The notes beneath the pieces are model-generated. The model was not told where the DNA came from, made no database searches, and saw only the letters and a program-made list of their open reading frames with translations. Positions 8,485 through 17,287 of a DNA stretch of 64,000 bases are shown here, piece after piece. Source of the DNA: Kangiella aquimarina DSM 16071 (GTDB taxonomy: Bacteria > Pseudomonadota > Gammaproteobacteria > Enterobacterales > Kangiellaceae); contig NZ_KB893650.1 of the NCBI RefSeq assembly GCF_000374105.1, positions 1,395,144 through 1,459,143 on the forward strand, written 5' to 3'. Within the stretch, counting starts at the first letter, position 1. Every line of letters starts with the position of its first letter. The position numbers and the translations under genes are program-made.

Positions 8485-10407
8485 ATGACTATTAAGTTTT
8501 CCACTTTTTTTATCCCTCAAGCAAAGATCATAAAACGTTGTTGTATAACAATGACGTTTGCTTTTTTAAGCACTTGTTTCATGGTTTCAATGGCGCAGGC
8601 TGTTTGTACGACCGAATCCCGAGGCAGTACTCCTAGCGGTGCCTGGGAGTTGCTTATGAATGAAATTGCTGCAATGGGTAGTTTCCCAGAAGCTAGCTTC
8701 GAAATTGGTAGTCAAAAGGTCTATAGGATGCGAAAGACGGGAGATGTTGGCACTAGTGACCGTTGGCTACAAAGTTTAAGAAGGCTTGCTCCTCGTATCG
8801 AAGAGCTTCAACGTTATTTTCCGACGGCTGCTGAGCGGGATGCTGCGGAGAGAAGGGAAAGGGAGGGTGATGAAGAGGCGTTAATTTATACACCAACGCC
8901 ACCTGACAGACCTGTACTAATAATAGAAAGTGAAATCAACATTATTGATAATCCAGCATTTACTCACTGTACTGCAAGAGATCAAATTCATGACCTGGCA
9001 AATTATTTGGGTGATGACCTGGATAAAGAATTGCTACGAGGATTGTGCATAATCTTTATTCGATCGCATGTCATTGAGGGTGAGACCAAGAGTCGTTTTA
9101 TTTTGTCGCATGAATGGATGCATACCATGCAGCATGGTTCTTACAATATTGCTGAAATGGAGCAGTTATGGTGGATTGAAGGTTCAGCTGATTGGGGCGC
9201 GCATAAGGTTGTCGAGGGCTTTACCGAGCGTGACCATAAGATTGAGCAGTTCTTTGATCGGCAGCCGGATTGCTCGTTGACTCAGCATGACTATGATGCG
9301 CAAACTTTCTTTTTCTGGGGTGAGCAAACGTTTGGTACGGATTGGGGAATTTCACTCGGTATGGGTGGGCCAGAATATCTCGATGAGCCGGAGCGAGCTG
9401 CACAAATCTTACCGCCCGAGCAATGGCTAGATTGGGCCACTTCTCAGGCTGATCATAAGATTACTATGCCCGATGAGCGTGATTTACCCTTCAATGCTAA
9501 AGTTGAACTGCTCGATTTAGAGCATTCTTGTGAAGCATCAATTGAAGGCCCTCCATTGTCAGTTCAATTACGAGAGCTACGCTTTCCGGAGGATGCTGCT
9601 TCATTAGTGACTATCGAGCCTGGAGAAGCACAGCTGGCTTATCGATTGCTTGATGCAGATGATGCTGGTCTACCAAGTTCTTGGACTCGAGTTACAGATA
9701 CTGTAGAAATAGAACCGACCAGCGAGCCTTTGCTTTTAGCAGCGATTATGCCCTCAGGCAATGACTTAAACATTCAAATCAAACTGGAAAATAGTGATAG
9801 AGCTAATTGTGCTTGTCATATTGGTCGTTGGGAGGAGGTAGCTACCGCGGACTCCGAAGCCCAGGACACCTTCGCGGGGGCTCTTGAAGCGATAGATAAT
9901 GCTCGAGCTTTCGTACCCCCTGAACAATTAGCTGAGCTTGAAAAAGCCAGACAGATGATCAGCTCATCAGATACCAAAGACAGGTTCCGTTTTAGAGGAG
10001 CGGCTGAGCAAATCTTTGAGATGGGTGGAGAAGGTGAAGTGACTTATGATAATGACGGTCCCATTGTGACCTTTAAAGGAGGAGGGGAATTTATTATCGA
10101 AGATCCTCATCGAATTTATGGTGACAAAACGGAGGTTGATTATCACACCTATATCCATTCAGGACGTTGGGACATTATTGGAGGCAAATTAAAAATTGAT
10201 CTGCAAAAGTTTACTTTTGAAGGGACTGTTGAAGGCCCCATATCAGATGGCCCACAAAGTATTTCAGGGAGTAATCGTAACACGAGCTATGTTGGCGGAG
10301 GTGGCGACTGGATTATTTCTTGTGAAGGCGCTGGACTGAAACTGATTCCCGCTGATCCCTATGAACGTGGACCTGGAAAAGATGCGGTATTGAAAGTCCC
10401 TGAGTAA
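8485..10407 (+). CDS. Secreted putative zinc metalloprotease-like protein (HExxH), unrecognised family
   Basis: A 640-residue exported protein. The signal peptide occupies about residues 1-39 (hydrophobic core MTFAFLSTCFMVSMAQA), with SD AAGGAT before ATG 8485. HEWMH at 209-213 matches HExxH and is followed 19 residues later by Glu232 in WWIEGSADWGA, the spacing and context of a gluzincin-type zinc site. A Cys-containing stretch follows (PDCSLTQHDYDAQTFFFW). The C-terminal half is rich in beta-strand and Gly (EQIFEMGGEGEVTYDNDGPIV) and may be a binding domain. I do not recognise the full architecture. Catalytic activity is inference from the motif alone. Confidence 0.65.
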   Translation: MTIKFSTFFIPQAKIIKRCCITMTFAFLSTCFMVSMAQAVCTTESRGSTPSGAWELLMNEIAAMGSFPEASFEIGSQKVYRMRKTGDVGTSDRWLQSLRRLAPRIEELQRYFPTAAERDAAERREREGDEEALIYTPTPPDRPVLIIESEINIIDNPAFTHCTARDQIHDLANYLGDDLDKELLRGLCIIFIRSHVIEGETKSRFILSHEWMHTMQHGSYNIAEMEQLWWIEGSADWGAHKVVEGFTERDHKIEQFFDRQPDCSLTQHDYDAQTFFFWGEQTFGTDWGISLGMGGPEYLDEPERAAQILPPEQWLDWATSQADHKITMPDERDLPFNAKVELLDLEHSCEASIEGPPLSVQLRELRFPEDAASLVTIEPGEAQLAYRLLDADDAGLPSSWTRVTDTVEIEPTSEPLLLAAIMPSGNDLNIQIKLENSDRANCACHIGRWEEVATADSEAQDTFAGALEAIDNARAFVPPEQLAELEKARQMISSSDTKDRFRFRGAAEQIFEMGGEGEVTYDNDGPIVTFKGGGEFIIEDPHRIYGDKTEVDYHTYIHSGRWDIIGGKLKIDLQKFTFEGTVEGPISDGPQSISGSNRNTSYVGGGGDWIISCEGAGLKLIPADPYERGPGKDAVLKVPE

Positions 10408-10466
10408 TGAAACTTTTTATGCTGAGTATATCATTGTTCATTGAAATATGATCATTAGGGAGCTGA

Positions 10467-10928
10467 CTACTTAATACCTTTAATGCGCTCCCATAATGAT
10501 TTGCCTTGCAGGCTTTTTATGGCTTGATCAATGGCTTCAAATACATCAATGCCTATGTCTTTTGATACGGTATCGACCAGTTGTTCTGATTGATTGAGAT
10601 AGGTTTGGACCTTTTCAGTTTGTGACTTACCCTTTACTGTTAATGAATAAAGGGTCCGCCTTTTGTCTTCTTTGTCCGGCCGCTGTTTGATCAGTCCCAG
10701 CTTGATCAATTTAGGAAGCTTTTGTTTCACCAGCTGGTGTGATTGTTCAAGATCTCTGGCAATATCCGCCAATGATGCTTGCTCTAATTTGTGCAGACAC
10801 AGAAGGGTTGAGCATGATTTGATAGGGACTATGATTCCCAGGTTATCGAATATCGGTTGGGTTTGTTGTTCAATCAGGTTGCTGAGGTCTTCAGCTCGTT
10901 TTCCTAATAGCGCTTTGTTGCTCATCAT
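10467..10928 (-). CDS. MarR-family transcriptional regulator
   Basis: A 153-residue winged-helix regulator. The DNA-binding region STLLCLHKLEQASLADIARDLEQSHQLVKQKLPKLIKLGLIKQRPDKEDKRRTLYSLTVKG (residues about 39-100) shows the MarR recognition helix and the basic DxRR wing tip. Amphipathic ends form the dimer interface. The gene is divergent from the M19 dipeptidase gene, with a 126-base shared control region that holds several palindromes around 10991-11014, so regulation of itself and the dipeptidase is likely. The ligand is unknown. Tandem ATGs (10928 and 10925) leave the exact start open. Confidence 0.88.
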   Translation of the reverse strand: MMSNKALLGKRAEDLSNLIEQQTQPIFDNLGIIVPIKSCSTLLCLHKLEQASLADIARDLEQSHQLVKQKLPKLIKLGLIKQRPDKEDKRRTLYSLTVKGKSQTEKVQTYLNQSEQLVDTVSKDIGIDVFEAIDQAIKSLQGKSLWERIKGIK

Positions 10929-10990
10929 CTTCTAACCCTTGTTTCTATGCTAGAAAGTATATTGTTTGACTTAGGATAAGCAATAAATGT

Positions 10991-11014
10991 AACATGTTGC
11001 GCAATATGTTGCAA
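10991..11014. promoter_or_regulatory. Candidate MarR operator in divergent promoter
   Basis: Overlapping short palindromes AACATGTT (10991-10998), TTGCGCAA (10997-11004) and TTGCAA (11009-11014), with ATGTTGC repeated at 10994-11000 and 11006-11012, sit midway between the divergent MarR and dipeptidase genes. Placement and symmetry fit a MarR dimer site; no binding has been shown. Confidence 0.4.
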
Positions 11015-11054
11015 AATATACTGGTTTCGACAGAACAAACTAAGGGATAACGGA

Positions 11055-12221
11055 ATGAATAGACGGTCTTTTCTTACTAACACGGCTTTAGCATCTGCAG
11101 CCTTGGGATTGAATTTAACCTCTGGCGGTTTATTAGCTTCGACCAATGAAAAGAGGATGATTAGCCGTGAACAATACAAGAAATGGTTTGTGTTTGATGG
11201 ATTAGGCGTTTTATATGACATCAACGATCCGACTGGCGGCATTCAGGATAATTGGCGCATGACGGATCGTTTAAGAAACGATTTGTTGGCGAGTGGCTTG
11301 AGTTGTTACCGCCAGACGACAGGAGCTCCTTTTCCCGCGTACCCCGGCGATGACGTCTTTGAAACCAGCGTAAGTATATTAAGCCAGCATCATAAACTCA
11401 TCGATGCCAATTCAGATGTACTGACTTTGGTTCGAAATTTTGATGATATTATAAAGGCCAGAAAAGAAAACAAAGTTGCAGTTACCTTAGGCTTTCAAAA
11501 TAGTCATGTGATTGGTAGTAATCTTGATCACATTGAAACTTTTAAGCATCTTGGCATTTTAACCATGCAGCTGACCTACAATGGCCAAAATCAAATTGGC
11601 GGTGGGGCAAATGTTAGTCCACGTTTACCTTTAACCGAGTTTGGCCATGAGGCTGTTGAGAAAATGAATGAACAGAATGTCTTGATCGATCTCAGTCATA
11701 GTGGAGTTCGAATTTGTCTTGAAGCTATTAAAGCCAGTAAAGCACCAATAACCATCAGCCATAGTGGTTGTCGTGCTCTAGCAGATTTTCCTCGTAATAA
11801 GACGGATAAAGAATTGCGTAGGATGGCCGATAAAGGTGGGTTATTTGGTGTTTATTTCATGCCTTTCCTGGCACCTGATAGCAAAGCAACGTCAGAGCAT
11901 CTGGTTGCGCACATTGAGCATGCAATCAATGTCTGCGGTGAAGATCATGTTTCGATTGGCACCGATGGTGGTTATACGGGTATTGACGATATGCAGAAGG
12001 TAAGAGCCAGTACAGACAAGATGACTCAGCATCGAATCGATAATGGTGCTGCTGCCGCTGGTGAAAAAATCGGTAATTTGAACTTTATGCCTGATATTGT
12101 TGGTCCTGAACAGTTTTACTTGCTCGCCAATAAGCTTGCAGAAAGAGGCCACAACAGCACTCGAATTGAAAAGGTATTGGGGTTAAATGCTTATAATCTT
12201 ATGCGAGAGGTTTGGGGATAA
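11055..12221 (+). CDS. Membrane dipeptidase (peptidase M19), Tat-exported
   Basis: A 388-residue zinc dipeptidase of the renal dipeptidase family, which hydrolyses dipeptides, often including D-residues. The N-terminus MNRRSFLTNTALASAALGLNL is a twin-arginine signal, so it acts in the periplasm after folding. Family motifs are GFQNSHVIGSNLDHI, LIDLSHSGVR (metal-binding His), PITISHSGCRALADFPRN and DHVSIGTDGGYTG. It is preceded by SD AAGGGATAACGG and divides a control region with a divergent MarR regulator. No peptidoglycan or transport gene is adjacent to suggest the natural substrate. Confidence 0.88.
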   Translation: MNRRSFLTNTALASAALGLNLTSGGLLASTNEKRMISREQYKKWFVFDGLGVLYDINDPTGGIQDNWRMTDRLRNDLLASGLSCYRQTTGAPFPAYPGDDVFETSVSILSQHHKLIDANSDVLTLVRNFDDIIKARKENKVAVTLGFQNSHVIGSNLDHIETFKHLGILTMQLTYNGQNQIGGGANVSPRLPLTEFGHEAVEKMNEQNVLIDLSHSGVRICLEAIKASKAPITISHSGCRALADFPRNKTDKELRRMADKGGLFGVYFMPFLAPDSKATSEHLVAHIEHAINVCGEDHVSIGTDGGYTGIDDMQKVRASTDKMTQHRIDNGAAAAGEKIGNLNFMPDIVGPEQFYLLANKLAERGHNSTRIEKVLGLNAYNLMREVWG

Positions 12222-12305
12222 CCTAATATTTTTTTGGGTTAGTGGTGCTCGTAGGTGTTACATTGAAGAGCTTTTGCGTTGTGAGTCGATCTAGTTAGCA
12301 AGTAA

Positions 12306-12575
12306 TTATCGTAGTTGGCTATCTTTGCTCCCGCGACGATTCATACCGGCGGAGGCTTTTATTTCTTTCTCATACTCTTCCTGGCACTTAATACAAAAAC
12401 GTACACCTTTTATCGCCTGTCTGCGAGGCTCAGGTATTTTGACATCGCACCATTCACAGTGTGTAAGTGACTCACCTGCAAGGTTCATTTCGCTACGCGC
12501 ACGCTCAACGCCATCTTTGATGGTGCTTTCAATTTGTTCCTGTACGGCGCCTTCGCGCGCCCAACCTGAAGCCAT
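12306..12575 (-). CDS. DksA/TraR-type C4 zinc-finger protein, YbiI-like
   Basis: An 89-residue protein with a single C4 zinc finger (CEWC and CIKC) at residues 40-63 and the signature IPEPRRQAIKGVRFCIKCQEEYE of the DksA/TraR family. The coiled-coil arm of full-length DksA is missing, as in the short YbiI type. The N-terminal MASGWAREGAVQEQIESTIKDGVERAR also matches YbiI. It may touch the RNA polymerase secondary channel, but short members are not functionally settled. It lies just downstream of the pseudouridine synthase gene on the same strand, with a 52-base gap. Confidence 0.85.
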   Translation of the reverse strand: MASGWAREGAVQEQIESTIKDGVERARSEMNLAGESLTHCEWCDVKIPEPRRQAIKGVRFCIKCQEEYEKEIKASAGMNRRGSKDSQLR

Positions 12576-12627
12576 AGGATTAAAGAGTAGTCGTATATAT
12601 GTTACTGACTATTGTGGGGCTTTTTGT

Positions 12628-13617
12628 CTAAATTTCAAGCTGTACGCGGCTGGTGAAAATACAAGGCTCGTTGCTGAGTGGGTCTACGAAGCTGAGTTTG
12701 TTGGCCAATAATTGCAATGGTTGGTTGAAGTTATCAGCTTGTCTTGGTTGTAGGGAAGGGTAAAACCGATCATTCAGTATTGGAAAGCCGATAGACATCA
12801 TGTGCAGTCGTAACTGATGGGTGCGCCCGGTTATAGGAGATAGCGTGAACAGTCCACGCTTGTGGTTATCCTCTTCACAATGGATAAGTGATTCTGCATA
12901 TTGAGCATACTTATTATTTGGAGGCGTTTCATGGTTCTGGAAAATAAACTGAGGCTCTGAGCGAGCGAGATAATTGTTAACATGCCAGCTTTTTCCGCTA
13001 AGACATTCGCCTGCTTGAGTCTCGGCTATAGCCTGATAATGTTTTTTTATGTTTCTCTGGGCAAACAATTGATGATACTTGCTTCGAGTTTGCGGGTTGG
13101 TTGAAAACAAAACAAGTCCTGCGGTGTCTCTGTCCAGACGATGAACCGCCTGAAGATTTTGGTTGCCAGTTTTATTGATTAATCTCTGTTGTAAACACTC
13201 GTTAACAAAAGCACCACCCGGCATAACGGGCAGGAAGTGTGGTTTGTAAGCAATTAAGAAATGCTCATTGTGTTCAATAACCATCTCCGTAAAAGGAATC
13301 TTCGCCTCTTGTCCTACCTCGCGGTGATAATATAAAACCCTACCTGCCTGATAGTCTGCATCGACTGTAACCCTGGCGCGGTTTTCCCAATAGACTTTCC
13401 CCTCAGCCATTCGATTCATCCACTCAGATTCAGAGACATGAGGAAATGAATTAACCAGAAACGACAGAACCGACTGATAACTGCTATGAAGCGGAAGCGT
13501 TACTTTCGAGGGCTTATAGGCTTTGGGCACAATAATAGTATATGCGTTGGTAAGGGTGACATTGTATGGGTTTGGTGGACAAAGGCAAAGTTTCGCTCCC
13601 CAAGCTTTAAACCTCAA
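12628..13617 (-). CDS. RluA-family RNA pseudouridine synthase
   Basis: A 329-residue pseudouridine synthase. The catalytic motif is HRLDRDTAGLVLFSTN near residues 160-175, with Asp of HRLDRDT as the nucleophile. RTHQLRLHMMSIGFPILND (about 267-285) is the conserved late motif. An S4-like N-terminal region (LSFLVNSFPHVSESEWMNRMAEGKVYWE) precedes it. The target RNA (rRNA or tRNA position) cannot be told from sequence. The chosen ATG 13617 gives a somewhat unusual Cys-rich N-terminus (MRFKAWGAKLCLCPP), so a later start is possible. Confidence 0.85.
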   Translation of the reverse strand: MRFKAWGAKLCLCPPNPYNVTLTNAYTIIVPKAYKPSKVTLPLHSSYQSVLSFLVNSFPHVSESEWMNRMAEGKVYWENRARVTVDADYQAGRVLYYHREVGQEAKIPFTEMVIEHNEHFLIAYKPHFLPVMPGGAFVNECLQQRLINKTGNQNLQAVHRLDRDTAGLVLFSTNPQTRSKYHQLFAQRNIKKHYQAIAETQAGECLSGKSWHVNNYLARSEPQFIFQNHETPPNNKYAQYAESLIHCEEDNHKRGLFTLSPITGRTHQLRLHMMSIGFPILNDRFYPSLQPRQADNFNQPLQLLANKLSFVDPLSNEPCIFTSRVQLEI

Positions 13618-13791
13618 ATGCCTACTCTATATAAGTCTTAACACCTGTCCCAGCGAGCGGCCATTTGTGTATCTCTTTGGAAGGGTTGATTAACTAATTA
13701 GTATTTTAGTTAAGTTATTGATGTTACAGGAAATTCAAGTCGTATTTGCATTTTTGTGTCAGAAAAATTTACGTTTTTCTTTACAAAATAC

Positions 13792-13811
13792 TTGCATTGC
13801 ACACAATGCAA
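13792..13811. promoter_or_regulatory. Perfect inverted repeat upstream of the LVIVD protein gene
   Basis: TTGCATTG (13792-13799) and CAATGCAA (13804-13811) are perfect 8-bp arms around a CACA centre, about 70 bases before ATG 13882. The size and symmetry fit a dimeric regulator operator. It lies in a 264-base AT-rich gap (13618-13881) that otherwise shows only unassigned A/T-rich promoter-like sequence. Confidence 0.45.
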
Positions 13812-13881
13812 AAGTAAAGTCTTAGTCGTTTTTTTGACCAGCAAATGGTCGTTTGGATTTTATACTAAATAGGAAATAACA

Positions 13882-16374
13882 ATGAAAAAGGTCATTCCCT
13901 TTCTTGCTAGCGCATTAGCATTCTTGTCACAACACGCAATATCTCAAGAATCTGTTTTAGTCGACACTGGTGAAACCTATGGTCATGGCCCATATTATGG
14001 CGTGGAGTCTTATGGCAGTGCTTCATATGTAAATGACGGGAGCCAAGAGTTTAAGGTATTTGATGTTTCTGACGCGTCAAACATAACATTATCAGGTACA
14101 GTCGATGTTGGCTGTACTGTAGATGATTTGGACTTAGATGGCTCTACCCTTGTTGCAAAGTGTCCATTTGAAATTCATTTTTATGATTTAACGGATAATT
14201 TAGGTCCTGAGTTAGTAGGCTCATACGATTCAACTGGCTATGCAGTAAATAGTGTGGAACTTTCTGGAGACCGTTTGTATATTGGTGGCGGTAATAGCGA
14301 TATAGCTATTTTCAATGCCACTGATTTAGCAAATATCCAGGAAATAAACACCCAAAACTTCACTTCTATTAGTACTTGGGAATTGAAAAAATTTGGTAAT
14401 TACCTCTATACAGTAACAGATTTCGATAAAGTTAAAATCTTTGATATTTCGAATGAACAAAATATTGTTCTAGCTTCTGAAATTCTGGCGGAAGCAACTC
14501 TTTTCAAAGATGCTCTTATTATTGATACCACTCTATATGTAGCTGCAACTGAAGGTTTGGTTGTATATGATGTCGCTAATATGGCAAGCCCAAGCTATGT
14601 TAAGACCATTAATGCAGGTAGCATGTTTGATACTATTGATATGCTAACGTCTCTTCATTCAATTGGGAATGTACTTTATACAGGAAAAAGTAATGGTAGA
14701 ATTTTCCAGTTTGACATTACTACTCGGCAAGCTCCTGTTTATTTGACACAAAATCGTTTTTCTACGGGTAATACTTATAAGATAACTGATAACGGGACAA
14801 ACCTGAATTTTGCCTTTGGGGTCGATGGCTTAGTGACAGCAAGCATCGAAGTGAGTACAAAGTTAGACCATTACGCACAATCAATTCTACCCTATAATCT
14901 CAGTATGAGTAATGGGACCGTTTTGGTCAGTGACCAAACTGGTTTGTTCCACATTATTGATATCAGTGATGCAAATACTTTTAGCCCAAGAAGCAGAGAG
15001 CCATATACTAGCAATACATATGATGGAGAAATAGACGGTAATATTGCATGGTTAGGAACTGGCTCTTATTTAGAAACCCGTGACCTATCAGCTGATGCGT
15101 GGACACTGATTGATATACAACAGCCGGACTCATTTAGTAATATCACATTCCTTAGTAAGGATGATAACGTTTTATACTTAGGTACAAATCGTGGAATGGT
15201 TTCAATGTATGATATTACTTCAAACATACCCACTTTAATCTCATCAGTAAATTTTCCAGCAAACCCAGAAACCGGTGGGAATCACTTTATAACTGATATT
15301 GTACCTTACGGCGATTATTTACTTGTCTCTAGTACTGAATCTGAGCTTTTGGTAGCAGACTTTAGCAACTTGGAGTCTCCAGCAGTAATTGATATTCCTA
15401 AGATGTCCGAAGCTACAAGCGCGAACTTATTTGTATCAGGTAATATGTTACTTTCTACTGGTTATTGGGGAGCTTATCTAATTGACATATCAGATATTAC
15501 AAACCCTGTTTACAATAATTCTCAATTATCGGAATTAGGATTAATATCAGCTGGAATAAAGCTCAATGATAGCCAGGTGCTTTTGAGTTCGTCAGAGGGG
15601 CTGATTACCGTTGATATAACTGACCCCGATAATATTTCGATAGTTTCAAAATTGACTAATACGCCAGAATTTTCAAAGTTAGCTACTGATGGAAACTTTT
15701 TAGTAGCTTCGATTCAATTTGCAAGTGAGTTAAAGCTTTATAAATTTAACAAAGCTCCAATGACATCAAACTATCAGTTTAATGTAAATGAAGACCTGAG
15801 TTTAGTAGAGGTTGTTAATTCTACAGATCCGGATGGAGATGAAGTTACTTATTCAATAGTGCAACAGGCTTTGAATGGTAACGTTAATATTACTACATCA
15901 GGGCAGTTTACATATCAACCAACTAATAATTTTAATGGGCAGGATTCTTTCATATTTAAAGCTGAAGATACTTACGGAAACAGTTCAGAGGGTACCGTAA
16001 CTATTACAGTAGATGCTGTGAACGATGCTCCAACTGCTACAAATGTTTCATTGACTACTACTGTTGACTCTTCTGTTACAAGTTCTTTCAATGCCTCAGA
16101 TGTAGACGGTGATGAATTGACTTACGAAAATACTAATCCGTCCAACGGCTCACTCAATGTATCAGGTTCAAGCTTCACTTATACACCTGCTGCAGGCTTT
16201 AGTGGCCAAGACAGTTTCCAATACACTGTAACCGACTCTGCTGGTGTATCTGTTACTGCAACCGTTACTATTACTGTAAACCAAGCATCATCAGGTGGTG
16301 GTGGTGGCTCAAGTGATCTTTGGTTGCTTGCGTTGCTTCTTCTAGGGTCTTCTTTCAGAAGACAATTTAAGTAA
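13882..16374 (+). CDS. Large surface protein: LVIVD-type repeats, tandem Ig-like domains, GlyGly-CTERM
   Basis: An 830-residue exported protein. The signal peptide is MKKVIPFLASALAFLSQHAISQ. Residues about 25-640 hold repeated VFDVSD/IFDISN/IDISD blades typical of LVIVD propeller repeats. Two tandem Ig/cadherin-like domains follow (NEDLSLVEVVNSTDPDGDEVTY and SFNASDVDGDELTYENTNPSNGS, each closing in TVTITV). The C-terminus SSGGGGGSSDLWLLALLLL plus basic FRRQFK is a GlyGly-CTERM signal, so it should be processed by rhombosortase and released or anchored through type II secretion. No rhombosortase gene is in the window. A role in adhesion or the cell surface is inference. Confidence 0.85.
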   Translation: MKKVIPFLASALAFLSQHAISQESVLVDTGETYGHGPYYGVESYGSASYVNDGSQEFKVFDVSDASNITLSGTVDVGCTVDDLDLDGSTLVAKCPFEIHFYDLTDNLGPELVGSYDSTGYAVNSVELSGDRLYIGGGNSDIAIFNATDLANIQEINTQNFTSISTWELKKFGNYLYTVTDFDKVKIFDISNEQNIVLASEILAEATLFKDALIIDTTLYVAATEGLVVYDVANMASPSYVKTINAGSMFDTIDMLTSLHSIGNVLYTGKSNGRIFQFDITTRQAPVYLTQNRFSTGNTYKITDNGTNLNFAFGVDGLVTASIEVSTKLDHYAQSILPYNLSMSNGTVLVSDQTGLFHIIDISDANTFSPRSREPYTSNTYDGEIDGNIAWLGTGSYLETRDLSADAWTLIDIQQPDSFSNITFLSKDDNVLYLGTNRGMVSMYDITSNIPTLISSVNFPANPETGGNHFITDIVPYGDYLLVSSTESELLVADFSNLESPAVIDIPKMSEATSANLFVSGNMLLSTGYWGAYLIDISDITNPVYNNSQLSELGLISAGIKLNDSQVLLSSSEGLITVDITDPDNISIVSKLTNTPEFSKLATDGNFLVASIQFASELKLYKFNKAPMTSNYQFNVNEDLSLVEVVNSTDPDGDEVTYSIVQQALNGNVNITTSGQFTYQPTNNFNGQDSFIFKAEDTYGNSSEGTVTITVDAVNDAPTATNVSLTTTVDSSVTSSFNASDVDGDELTYENTNPSNGSLNVSGSSFTYTPAAGFSGQDSFQYTVTDSAGVSVTATVTITVNQASSGGGGGSSDLWLLALLLLGSSFRRQFK

Positions 16375-16392
16375 TTCAATTTGATAAAAATT

Positions 16393-16419
16393 AAGCCACA
16401 TTTCGGTGTGGCTTTTTTT
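16393..16419 (+). terminator. Intrinsic terminator of the LVIVD protein gene
   Basis: AAGCCACA and TGTGGCTT form an 8-bp stem around TTTCGG and run into a T-tract ending at 16419, starting 18 bases after the stop codon. Confidence 0.9.
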
Positions 16420-16423
16420 ATGA

Positions 16424-16451
16424 CCAAAAAAAAGCTCCCGGTGAGGGAGCT
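16424..16451 (-). terminator. Intrinsic terminator for the minus-strand membrane protein gene
   Basis: Read on the minus strand, AGCTCCC and GGGAGCT (16445-16451 and 16433-16439) pair around a 5-base loop and are followed by a run of T (A-run 16426-16433 on plus). It lies about 105 bases after the stop of the gene at 16557 and back to back with the plus-strand terminator. Confidence 0.8.
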
Positions 16452-16556
16452 AAAAAGTGATATAAGATAGTTGGGTTAGGAGGGATATCTTATATCTAGG
16501 GTAAGAACCTTTCCTCAAAGGTTATGACTAATCCATTAGAACAATCTATAAAATTC

Positions 16557-17093
16557 TTAATGAGTGGTCTGCATGAAATCAAACGGGATCACGGTATCAA
16601 TTTCATCACTCAGTAAAGTCAATTGTGGATGGTTCTGGTTAATCGACCGCACAATCGCTTCTAAATCATTTTCCTTAATATCTATGAGCAGCAAATATTT
16701 GCCTTCTTCAACCAAATTGTAATATTTGCGTAGCTTATAATTTTTACTTTCAAGGCCCAGTAGGCCGCCTAACCAGGTACCAAAACCACTCAGTAATATA
16801 GTGGTAGCGACGAAGCCAAAGGTACTGTAAAGACCATCAAGGGCTTGCATGTTGTACAGCGTAGTAGCTACCAGTAAGCCAATAACTGTTCCTGCAATGA
16901 AACCTTTAAAGCTGCCATTGAGAACGTTGGTTTTGTACCAGAAATTTGCTGTGTTTAAACCACGACGCAATACTTTGCCTTGTTTCTTGGCGATGACATG
17001 TAAATCACTGTCTAAAATACCGTGTGCCTTAAGATCCTGATATGTGGCTTGTACATGTTTGAGTTTGTCTGACTCATATAGTAAACGACTCAT
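16557..17093 (-). CDS. Small membrane protein, paralogue of the protein at 20628-21161
   Basis: A 178-residue protein. The N-terminus MSRLLYESDKLKHVQATYQDLKAHGILDSDLHVIAK is a soluble alpha/beta segment, followed by RRGL and two Gly-rich membrane segments (residues about 60-115: FKGFIAGTVIGLLVATTLY and VATTILLSGFGTWLGGLLGL). A C-terminal soluble part contains GKYLLLIDIKENDLEAIVRSI. The order is the same in the paralogue 3.5 kb away. The fold resembles stress-related DUF1269-type proteins, but I cannot assign a function. A good SD (AGGAG) precedes the ATG. The upstream regions of both paralogues share CCTAA and GTGTTAC near the SD. Confidence 0.75.
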   Translation of the reverse strand: MSRLLYESDKLKHVQATYQDLKAHGILDSDLHVIAKKQGKVLRRGLNTANFWYKTNVLNGSFKGFIAGTVIGLLVATTLYNMQALDGLYSTFGFVATTILLSGFGTWLGGLLGLESKNYKLRKYYNLVEEGKYLLLIDIKENDLEAIVRSINQNHPQLTLLSDEIDTVIPFDFMQTTH

Positions 17094-17287
17094 AATAAAA
17101 CTCCTGTAACACGAATTTAGGATTAACCTATCAGCCGGGGTGTGAAAAATATGTAAAGAAGAAGGGTAAGGGGATATTTTTGTTGATGCTTTTCTATGAT
17201 GTTTTACAATGGATTTGACTATAACAAAGAATGACTACTTTTAAATTAAGTATATAACACTAAATATTTTAGATTGGGGAGAGCATT

